A stretch of DNA of 64,000 nt from Septoria linicola. Its lineage: Eukaryota > Ascomycota > Dothideomycetes > Mycosphaerellales > Mycosphaerellaceae. Position 1 is the first letter of the stretch; every line of letters begins with the position of its first letter. The translations under genes and the position numbers were made by a program. Below are positions 1 to 7,956 of this stretch, piece by piece. The notes beneath the pieces were generated by a model that made no database searches, was not told where the DNA came from, and saw nothing but the letters and a program-made list of their open reading frames with translations. The DNA lies in assembly GCA_024114885.1 (NCBI GenBank), contig CP099425.1:1240001-1304000 (forward strand), given 5' to 3'.

Positions 1-704
1 GTCGAGCGGTCTTGGGAGCAGGTATCGGACAGGCTATCAGAAGATCGCCCGTTGGCTGTGCGCGCCGCTGTATCGTGTAGACCATGCTCGTGTGCTCGTG
101 AGTTCGATGGACCGGCTTCGTCGTGTGAAGACAGAGCAAACCTTCGCTTCTCTCGGTAGACTTTGCGCAGGCCTGCATCGCAGCGGTGGAGCCACTCGTG
201 AATCTCTTCAATTTCTTCACGGTCAAGTATATCTCGGATGAAAGCTTCGATGCGGCGTTCGGCATCTTCTTGCTGCCTCTTCAACGCTCGTGAGGCTGCA
301 TTGAACGACGCCCCAAAGTCCTCTTCAACCGCTAAGGTGAACCGTCTGAACCAGATCTCAAAATAATCGGCGAATGCTCGGGCGCCATCACGATCATCCT
401 CATCATCATGGGTACCAGCAGCATGTCTCAGCGCCTGGACAAAGCAGGTCATGAGAGCTTTCAGTAAAGCATACTCGGAAGAGCCCGGTTCCATATCAAC
501 GCCTTTGAGCTTCTCCAAGGACTTCATACAATGCCGAAATACGTCGCGCCTCTTATCCAAAATGTCGCGGATGGCAGTGGCGGTTGATGATGAATCGCTT
601 TGAGAAGAAATGTCGGACAAGCTGTCAGAGGATCTGTAATGATCAGCGTATGTTTTGCAAATAGGAGTGAAGTCTAAGAGCAACCTTCTGCTTCGTGGAG
701 ACAT
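1..704 (-). CDS. Hypothetical protein, truncated by the window edge
   Basis: An open frame starts at ATG 704-702 and runs without a stop to base 1, so at least 234 residues are present and the C-terminus lies outside. No family was recognised. The protein starts with a basic stretch (MSPRSRRLL), followed by a Ser-rich segment and then a mostly helical, charged region (acidic run near DDEDDRD, then RALKRQQEDAERRIEAFIRD), which suggests coiled coil. A motif SSDSLSD occurs near residue 25 and again close to the left edge. A second minus-strand frame (ATG 925, stop 710) with one hydrophobic segment lies just upstream; it could be a 5' exon, a uORF or chance. Coding status rests only on frame length and composition. 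Confidence 0.5.
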   Translation of the reverse strand, partial: MSPRSRRLLLDFTPICKTYADHYRSSDSLSDISSQSDSSSTATAIRDILDKRRDVFRHCMKSLEKLKGVDMEPGSSEYALLKALMTCFVQALRHAAGTHDDEDDRDGARAFADYFEIWFRRFTLAVEEDFGASFNAASRALKRQQEDAERRIEAFIRDILDREEIEEIHEWLHRCDAGLRKVYREKRRFALSSHDEAGPSNSRAHEHGLHDTAARTANGRSSDSLSDTCSQDRS

Positions 705-1100
705 CGTGATTAATTGCTCTCGGTGGTAAGTAGTGGTGGATCTTTGGGCAAATTTGGTTGAGTGGTGTTCTGGGCTGCCTTGATAATTTGTTTTCGGTTT
801 GGGTTGGTACCAGGAGGGAGTGGTTCCTGGCCAAGCCATATATGTGCAGCTGGTCGCCACATACTATGCAGAAAACAGAATAGGCCCGTCGTGACTAGTG
901 TCAGGCAGCTCGCCACGTAAAGCATGAACTGCTGTCTCTGACTGAAAGTCACGACCTACAGATCACGTAGACAAACAGAACATACAAACATCATTCACCG
1001 ATGATCCGCTTGTCTGCCTCGCAAATAGTAGTTGGCCGGCAAAGTAGTAGAGATAGTTCCAACCTCGACCTCTCCCTTAGCCTCTCTCACAGACACCAGC

Positions 1101-1517
1101 ATGGGTAGTAAGATCAGCATCCCTGCGGCTGATCAGCCTGACTGTTCTGGGCTTGTGGATGGCGTCTCTTCCAGACCCTGCCCAAAATCCGCCACGCCTA
1201 GAGAACGTTCGAAGGAGGACTTGTCCTATGATCGGTCCTCTCAACGCTCAAAAACAGGAGCAGAGCGTCTGGAAGGTCTTCAAACGCAGATTGAACAGCT
1301 TGCGACAGAAGTTCGACTACTGGCTGATGATCAGAAACGAAGTCGAGAAGATGTCGGTGCCAGAATCAAGCATTTGGAACTCCGTATGGTCAATGAGAAG
1401 CAACAATTGCTACACGACTTGCAGGTGCGATCGAAGTGCTGCTACGTCCAGCGCAATCAAGAGCAAGAAGACCACAGAATGCCTAGCATCTTCGGACTGG
1501 CAGGCAGAAGAGTCTAG
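1101..1517 (+). CDS. Hypothetical coiled-coil protein
   Basis: Single-exon frame of 138 residues from ATG 1101. The longer frame opens with TTG at 1032, so the first ATG is used. The N-terminal half is Ser/Pro-rich and polar. Roughly residues 50-120 form a heptad-like helix (ERLEGLQTQIEQLATEV, then KHLELRMVNEKQQLLHDL), so a coiled coil is likely. There is no signal peptide or membrane segment. No family was recognised. It could be an exon of a larger gene, because donor-like and acceptor-like sites are common here. Confidence is limited by length. Confidence 0.35.
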   Translation: MGSKISIPAADQPDCSGLVDGVSSRPCPKSATPRERSKEDLSYDRSSQRSKTGAERLEGLQTQIEQLATEVRLLADDQKRSREDVGARIKHLELRMVNEKQQLLHDLQVRSKCCYVQRNQEQEDHRMPSIFGLAGRRV

Positions 1518-1666
1518 CCTCGCAAGAGGCAGAACCACACGGTAGTCAGAGGTATCTGATCAGATCAGGCGTACTCATTGATGCACTGTAGTCAACTGTT
1601 CGTGCCTCTCGGCCTGGTCTAGTCAAGACGTTTGAGCAGGCAATATAGCAGCCTGAGGTACACACC

Positions 1667-3081
1667 TTAAATCACTGGGTTGGCCCTATCAACCACAGGT
1701 GGTGGCAGCATTCCAATCTTGTTGAGCTCGCTGTAAGCCATGAATAGGCCCTCCAAAGTGTCAACGTGTCCCGTCCAACCAAAGTATCGTGCCTTGTTCA
1801 TGCTCAATGCACCAGCAATTGACCATACCACCATCTCGCCGCACTCGAAATGTGCTTTCACGTCTTCGAAGGGATTGTGCGTCAAGTTGTGCTTCTGCAT
1901 AATCTCTTTCCAGGCTTGTTGATTCTCTGGTCGTGTCGCCCACTCCTGCAAAGTCCAAGCAAATTGCACCTTTGCCCCTGGGCCAAAGCCTAGTGGGATC
2001 TCAGTCTGGCCCAGGTCTAGAGTAGTGACCTTGCTTTCTTCGAGCTCGGGCCGATCGACTGACGCGGTGCCATACCAGCGTGCGACCTCAGGCCACAGAC
2101 GATTGTTGGGGAGCGGGCAAGTGTCGCTAGCATTGAACTTCTGGTTCGCGCACTTTTCTTCTAGGACTGCCCACTCAGATAGATATCCAGTAAGATACGC
2201 AGTGCTATGCTCGACAGGTGACAACCAATTGACAAGCGCTCCAGGGTACTCCATCTTCTCGCCTTTGTGAGCCTGGACAGCCCCGTAGATCGCAATCGGA
2301 TGTAACGCATTCATCGCGGCATTGTTCACTGCACCAATCACCCATGCCGGGCAAATGATATTCCAGGAAGTATTGTTTCTCTTGCAGTAGTCGTACAGCA
2401 GATCTTCCTGGGAATAGTAGAACTGAATAATATTAGTGGAGCACATGGACACGATACAAGCTGCTCACATTCGGTGCTACATTGGTCCTCGGATCTGACT
2501 CGACATAAGGTGTACGGCCGGGCCCTTGGTGTACATTGTAGTTCTTGGCCCCAGTCTGAAGCAGAATTCTCGTTGGCGTGATCTTGCTAAGCTCAAGAGC
2601 TCCAAGAAAATTGCGCAGAAGTGATGCTGCTGAAGGTCAGCTCTATCAACGTCTAATACCGTGTTGAAGACGAACAGTTGATGTCTAGAAGCTCCTCAGC
2701 ATTACTCCACACAGCCGCGCCTTCTTTGGGAGTCGGCTGCGCGTATGAGTAGAAGAATACATAGTCAGCCGAGACACCTTTCTCCTGGAACTGCTTCGCA
2801 ATGTCCTCTGGCTTGGATAGGAAGTCGCATGACACATGCTCGACACGAGAGCGTGCCTCATCCGACAGTAGGTTCATCATCTCTGGTGGTGGTGGCCGAC
2901 GGCTTGCTGCCCAGACCTTCGTCCAGCGTTCGGGGCTGTCAAGTAAAGCTCGCATGAGATGAAACCCGCTGATGCCATTTGCACCTGTCACAATGGCAGT
3001 CTTGCCCGAGATGGAAGCATCGAAGGTAGGCAAGCTGTGGAAGATGCCACGATTGATGACCGGTCTGCCTTGTGAAGCCAT
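1667..3081 (-). CDS. PRISE-like short-chain reductase (progesterone 5-beta-reductase/iridoid synthase type)
   Basis: Exons 3081-2676, 2629-2469 and 2422-1667 give 440 residues; both introns are 46 bp and keep frame. The N-terminus carries a Rossmann nucleotide-binding motif (AIVTGANGISG, about residues 29-39). Next come the NADPH-family segment LLQTGAKNYNVH and the active-site tyrosine region FYYSQEDLL at the start of exon 3, then WNIICPAWVIGA. This order is that of the atypical SDRs related to plant PRISE enzymes, which reduce enone carbonyl compounds with NADPH; the fungal substrate is unknown. The intron 1 donor is GTTCGT, an unusual site chosen because GTATTA further on would leave only 30 bp and break the frame. 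It is divergent from the P5C reductase gene with 393 bp between. Confidence 0.85.
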
Positions 3082-3474
3082 AGTGAAAGTTGTACGGTAA
3101 TAGTGTCTTTCGGTGCAAGAAAAGTTGTTTGTACAACCTACAAGATATGCAAGACATCCACACGGCTATGGTCGCGTACTCCATTGTTAAGGTGAGGGGT
3201 AGCTAGGCGACTCCGCTCTGGTCGTGGCAGTCTCCAGTCTCGCTCTGCACCTCAGGAGAGCTGGGCTTGATGATTGTCGTCATGATCTCAGGTTCGGTGA
3301 TGGAATACTTTGAAGACGATTTTGTCGAGGTTGCTTCACCTGAACAATAGCGCCAAGGCCTGTCGGCTAGAATCGGCCTCCGAAGTCGCAACTCAATGGC
3401 ATGAAAGTTGTGACTGCTGCTGTTCGGTCAACATCTCTGCCAACCAATTCGGCAATCACAGACACACCAGCATC
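3082..3474. promoter_or_regulatory. Divergent intergenic region, PRISE-like gene and P5C reductase
   Basis: These 393 bp separate two head-to-head ATGs and must hold both promoters. Short frames occur but none looks coding. No clear TATA box was seen. Confidence 0.5.
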
Positions 3475-4436
3475 ATGGCATCTGAACTGCAGTCCCAGAA
3501 GATCTCCTTCATTGGTACAGACATTAAATCGTGAAGCCGGTACCATGCTGACCATTTCATAGGAGGAGGCAACATGGCCGCAGCCATCATTTCCGGTCTC
3601 GTCTCCAAGAACTTCAACAAGTCTCAGATCACAGTCTCCGAGCCATGGGAGGTGAACAGGAAGAAGATGGCTGATCTCGGAGTCAACACCACCACCAACA
3701 ATGTTGAGGCTGCTCAAGGAGCGAACTTCATCATTCTAGCTGTCAAGCCTCAAGTTGCCAAGATCGTCTGCCAGGAACTCGCATCCGCTGCCTTTCAGTC
3801 TGCAAATGCTCTGCCTGTTTTGGTGTCGATCGCCGCAGGAATCACGGCAGAAAGCATTCGTGGTTGGACGAAGTCAAAGGATGGAAAGTCCTTGCCAGTT
3901 GTTCGAGTGATGCCCAACACACCTGCACTTCTCGGTGAAGGAGCGAGTGGACTTTATGCCGGCGACGATGTCAGCAAAGAGCAAAAAGAGCAAGTGACCG
4001 CACTTCTCAAGAGCGTCAGCAGGGCAGTAGAATGGGTCGACAAAGAAGATCTGTTGGATGTCGTTACTGGGCTGAGTGGCTCTGGGCCGGTATGTTCGAA
4101 ATCCCACAAGTGGTCTGGATCTCGTGACTGACAGCGCTATAGGCATATTTCTTCGCCATGGTGGAGCACCTTGTGGCAAGTGCAACAAAGCTTGGACTCT
4201 CTGAGGAACAAGCTACACGACTCGCAACACAGACGTGCTTTGGTGCTGGCAAAATGCTGGTCGAGTCGCCTGAGGTTCCATCGCAGCTCAGAAAGAATGT
4301 GACCAGCCCTAATGGTACTACACAGGCCGCACTAGAGAGTTTCGAGGCATCAGGATTTGCGGCGATCGTCGACAAAGCAGTCAAGGCGGCTACTGATCGT
4401 GGAGAAGAGCTTGGCAGGACTCTGGGTAGCCAGTAG
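3475..4436 (+). CDS. Pyrroline-5-carboxylate reductase
   Basis: Exons 3475-3514, 3563-4089 and 4143-4436 encode 286 residues; introns are 48 and 53 bp. The enzyme catalyses the last step of proline synthesis, NAD(P)H reduction of pyrroline-5-carboxylate. The first junction rebuilds the dinucleotide-binding motif ISFIGGGNMAAAI near residues 10-22. Further family motifs are AVKPQV, VRVMPNTPALLGEG and, across the second junction, LSGSGPAYFFAMVEHL. The C-terminal half has the signature VTSPNGTTQAALESFE. Length is normal for the family (about 270-320). No targeting peptide is evident, so a cytosolic enzyme is likely. Confidence 0.96.
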
Positions 4437-4707
4437 GTCTCTCGTCACAAAGCGACATAGACTACTCGACTGAACACTTTACACGAAGATTAGATGAATC
4501 ATCCACGAAATCACGACTTTGATCCCATCATCAACACGCGATCCCGCGCCACTATTGCATTTCATCCTTCAAGTCAAATGGACCCACGTTGACCGATGTC
4601 GGTGCCTGAGGCGACTTCTGTCGATCTGCCCTCCTTCGTGCATCCTTCAGCTTCCAACGTAGAAATCTGACTGTGTTAGTACAATCAGCACAACCTAAGC
4701 ACAATAC

Positions 4708-5244
4708 ATGATGCAATCTAGCAGCAAGACTTTTGCATATATCCAACCTGCTAGCGACTCTACTGATACGGACGTTCCCAATCATTTGCCAAGCGATTCC
4801 ACGTCAGATCTTGGCTCCCGCCTGGAAGCCCTCTCACAAACCAATGTTGCGATCATCAACGCCCGAGATTGGTCTCTTGAAACCCCAGAAGCTCAAGCAC
4901 TAGTACCATGTATCTCACCAGACTTCCGGACATGGATGCACAATCTCTCGAAGCCTATGACACTTTCCTTCCAAGACGCCACGGACATAATATCGAAAAT
5001 CGTGGAAGAGAATCCGAGCTACCACGAGGAAGTCCTGGCTGTATCTTCGGATGTCGACGAGAAGAAGGGCAAAGCGATAGTCACAATGCATGTCAGGGTC
5101 TATGGGCATGGCGAGGAAGGAAGCGTGGTGGAAGCTGTGAGAGAGGCAAGGTGGAAGCGTGAAGGTGGGGTGGAACATGGAAAGTGGTGGCTTTACGAAT
5201 ATGTCGGAGTGAGAGGTATCTCAATGGATGCAGGTGTGATATGA
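4708..5244 (+). CDS. Hypothetical protein, possibly NTF2/SnoaL-like
   Basis: Single-exon 178-residue frame from ATG 4708, with a second Met next to it. It has no signal peptide or membrane segment. Residues 50-175 alternate a Trp-containing helix (ARDWSLETPEAQALV), a helix DIISKIVEENPSYHEEVL and strands such as KAIVTMHVRVYGHG and KWWLYEYVGVRGI. That pattern resembles small alpha+beta barrel proteins of the SnoaL/NTF2 kind, which is inference only. It lies 271 bp downstream of P5C reductase on the same strand. The opposite-strand frame over its 3' end is a shadow. Confidence 0.6.
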   Translation: MMQSSSKTFAYIQPASDSTDTDVPNHLPSDSTSDLGSRLEALSQTNVAIINARDWSLETPEAQALVPCISPDFRTWMHNLSKPMTLSFQDATDIISKIVEENPSYHEEVLAVSSDVDEKKGKAIVTMHVRVYGHGEEGSVVEAVREARWKREGGVEHGKWWLYEYVGVRGISMDAGVI

Positions 5245-5312
5245 TGCCGCTTTGCCATAGCTCTCTTACGCTTTCTCTGAATGGGCACTGAGCACCCTCA
5301 TCAAGAGGCGCT

Positions 5313-5450
5313 GTGTCCGCCCTAGTACGACCAACCCCACCTGGTGATCCGGCAGGCTGTGCCTGCAGTTCCGGCACAACGTCTCCTTTCACCGTCCACG
5401 AAGCGAAGATGCTTGATACCAGGAACACTAATGGGTCTACGGTAGACTTG
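5313..5450 (-). repeat. Dispersed repeat, copy A (diverged)
   Basis: Read on the minus strand, about 110 bases here match plus-strand bases about 35815-35930. The shared core starts GGTATCAAGC and includes TCGCTTCGTGG, GAAAGGAGAC, TGCCGGAACT and CAGGCACAG. Most differences in the core are transitions. Peptides from the matching frames also align (LVSSIFASWTVKGD against LVSSVLASWVAKGD). This looks like two old copies of one element, not a conserved gene. Exact ends are uncertain. Confidence 0.65.
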
Positions 5451-5489
5451 CGAAACACCCCAGGTTGTATCAAGTCCTCCGAGTCGCTA

Positions 5490-5668
5490 CAGATCCTCAG
5501 AGAACTTGTCGTTCTCATATCTGTACGGCTAGATCTAGTGCGTGTGATGAGCTCATGGACTGTGGGAAGGCGTACTCGTGTGTCAGGGGCTCTTGTCAGG
5601 CTAATCTGGTTTACCCGCAATGTCGGCAGAACAGTCAGTGTGTGAGGGGAGAGCATTGTTTCAAGTAG
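5490..5668 (+). CDS. Candidate cysteine-rich secreted protein, 3' exon only
   Basis: A plus-strand frame ending at TAG 5668 encodes about 58 residues with nine cysteines in two similar blocks: CDELMDCGKAYSCVRGSC and CRQNSQCVRGEHC (spacing C-x5-C-x5-C, with VRG before the last Cys of each). Such doubled Cys blocks are typical of small secreted fungal proteins. A possible acceptor (gctacag) sits just before it. No upstream exon with a signal peptide could be fixed, partly because the preceding bases belong to the dispersed repeat. It converges on the defensin-like gene. It could be an orphan exon or pseudogene. Confidence 0.35.
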
Positions 5669-5757
5669 GGTGGAAGTGAGGTTGGGGAGTGTACAGAATT
5701 TGAGAGGGATCTCGAGATGTAGTCCTCCAGATGAGTTGCTAGTCAAACACCAGCTAT

Positions 5758-6308
5758 CTACTTTGAGCAACTTGTATTGACACAAACAAATGGAAACTTG
5801 TCCTTGCATCGACAATGGCATGTTCCCTTGGCATCGCAGTACGAGTTGCAGTAATCCTAGAATAGTGGACATAAGTTAGCGACTGTCTCAGGTATAATGG
5901 GTTATGTTTACTGGAATTCTTACTAATGCAAAGCAATGAGCTAGACACCCATCAATTCCCTTGATGTTGACTCCGCATGAGAGACGTTTGGTGAGGTGGG
6001 AGGTGTCTCGGCTGCTGAGAATGTCTTCGTGGCTAATCTGGAGAGAGATGTCAGCCAATGTATCATAATGGGAGGGAAGGAGAAGCTGATGTGTTGCGGA
6101 AATGGTTGCTGCGGAAAGGGCTGTGGTGGAACAGGTTGTGGGGAGAGTGGAAAGTACATACCGAAGGCGCTTGATACAAATGGCCTTCTTCGCAGTTGAT
6201 GTCTCCGTTCACAGCTTGCGAGCAGGTCACGTTTTGGTCAGGGCTGAAGAAATGGCTGGATGCGGAGGCCAGAGTGATGAGGAGGGAGAGGGACAGGGAA
6301 AGCTTCAT
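5758..6308 (-). CDS. Secreted defensin-like (CS-alpha-beta) peptide, preproprotein
   Basis: Exons 6308-6162, 6037-5924 and 5856-5758 encode 119 residues, all junctions phase 0; introns are 124 and 67 bp with good GTATGT/GTAAGA donors. Residues 1-18 are a signal peptide (MKLSLSLSLLITLASASS). A pro-region with two Cys follows and ends in LTKR, a Kex2 site at residues 66-67. The predicted mature part, about 52 residues, has ten Cys. Its core is C-x9-C-x3-C-x9-C-x5-C-x-C (Cys70, 80, 84, 94, 100, 102), the spacing of fungal and arthropod defensins, with a gamma-core-like GTCHCRC. Four extra Cys (90, 104, 112, 117) suggest added disulfides. Likely role is antimicrobial or host-interaction secretion; target unknown. 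Confidence 0.8.
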
Positions 6309-6419
6309 AATGGATAGCTGATGGATGGTATCTGTTGGAGTCGTTGCTGTCAATGGCTAAGATGTGTTGCTTGGAAGATGTTGGTGCTCGTCGATTCGCC
6401 AATGGTGACAAGCAATGTC

Positions 6420-6442
6420 AAGCCCTTGGAAGGGCTTATATA
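6420..6442 (-). promoter_or_regulatory. TATA box and adjoining palindrome of the defensin-like gene
   Basis: On the minus strand TATATAAG occurs at 6442-6435, about 130 bp before the ATG. It abuts a perfect 8+2+8 inverted repeat (aagccctt/gg/aagggctt, 6420-6437). The TATA call is by match and position; a regulator-binding role for the palindrome is inference. Confidence 0.5.
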
Positions 6443-7956
6443 CCACGATCTCATCGCATGATATTGCTCGTCGAGACGTACCCAGCAAGAGCTCACCGCT
6501 GAGCGAGAGCGTCTAGGACTCGTCCCTGCATTAGTTCAATCCCTCTTCGCGAGATCCCTGTCACGTTCGGTCGTGCACGCTGCCCGACTCGCTGGACTCC
6601 GCCTCTGATCGTGATGTTGTTGACTTCACGTGCCTGTAAACGAGGCATTGAGCTCAAGCTATAGCCTGCGGACGAACACCGTGCAGCCGAGCTCGTATTT
6701 TACCTGCAGGGTCGCCTATAATCGCCCGATTTGGTAATACTTTGTGGCTTATTGTAGGCCTCTAACAAGAGGCCGCTCCTTCCTTCACCAGCGTTACACT
6801 CCTCGTGCTTGACTATTCTGCAGAGCAATGACGCAGACCGAGACGATCTGTAGCCAACAATTATTGCGATGCTGTGCCAGCCATGATCGATGTCGAGAAC
6901 TACCATACGTCAGTAGCGAAAGCCTTGTAAAACCCCCGCTGTGAGGGCACAAGAGGCGCAACATCTTGCTCAAGAGCTGGCCAAGCTCAAATGGTCAGTG
7001 AGACTCGTGTCCATGGGAAGAGAATCCTGTTCATCTCATTGTACCCTGCCGAGATGACTGGAGCGTCTGGCTGAATGGGCAGTCTTGAAAAGAAGGATTC
7101 GTGTGACCACATGATGAACGGCTGATCGATTACTGGAACGATATTCTGACCTGCGTAGCACTCTCCTGAAACGTGAGAGCCTCTGTGCTCTATGAAAGTA
7201 CTTTCAAAGGTGTCGCTTCTGATAATTCCTGTTGAGAGAATTGTGTTGCAGGAGAGTTGTTGCACAGAAGACATGAGTTGAAATTGCGGCTTGAGTCTGC
7301 CAAGTCTCATCTCGGTCATCCCAAGTTGCTTCTGCCTCCTTTCTTCCCCTTTGCATCCGCATCTCAAGTATGCTCGGAATGCCAGCGCATGCTCGATGCG
7401 TCGCATATTCTGCTAGCCTCAAGAGACGCGTGTAGCTCTACTCAAACTCCATCACAAACGATGCGATTCCCCTCGGCCTCTATCCGCGAGGTGAGTGACC
7501 GCCGTCTCGAACATTGCCTCGAGCATTGTGATGGCACAACAAACTGGCGGCGACGAGTTTTGGCATGAAAACGTCGGCAGGCTGCGCCAAATCCAACGAG
7601 AGACTGCATACGCGACTGACAAAGCAGGACGAGAATGTGATCCAGCCATCAATCGCCCGTGCTCATGCTGCTGCGGGTTCACTTGAGCAATGCATTGGGA
7701 CGCGATATGGCTGCTCTACACTCCCGTCTGCACATCTCGTACTCTCGATATACCTGTTGCAACACGTCGCGGTAGCTTACATCAAAGATCTAGTGTCCAT
7801 ATTTAAGCTTTGCCGGATTAAGACGCCATATCCGCCCCTCCATACCCCTCAATATCTCGTACATCCTCACTTCTATGCAGAAACCTCGCCTGGGCATCAA
7901 ACACAGACTTCTTTCTTCGGCTCCTACCGCAACCATTCCGGAGTAATCAGGCAAGC
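6443..7956. other. Intergenic, about 1.5 kb
   Basis: It holds several 60-140 residue frames on both strands, the longest on the minus strand at 7406-6987. None has a recognisable motif, signal peptide or family resemblance. Bases next to 7957 form the 5' region of the sulfhydrylase fusion gene. Confidence 0.5.

Noticed and set aside
5093..5872. 259-residue minus-strand frame
   Set aside because: It covers the antisense of the 178-residue gene, the dispersed repeat and a wrong frame of the defensin-like third exon; it begins inside that exon and has no family motif.
6987..7406. 139-residue minus-strand frame
   Set aside because: No motif, no signal peptide, no promoter sign; length is within chance for this composition.
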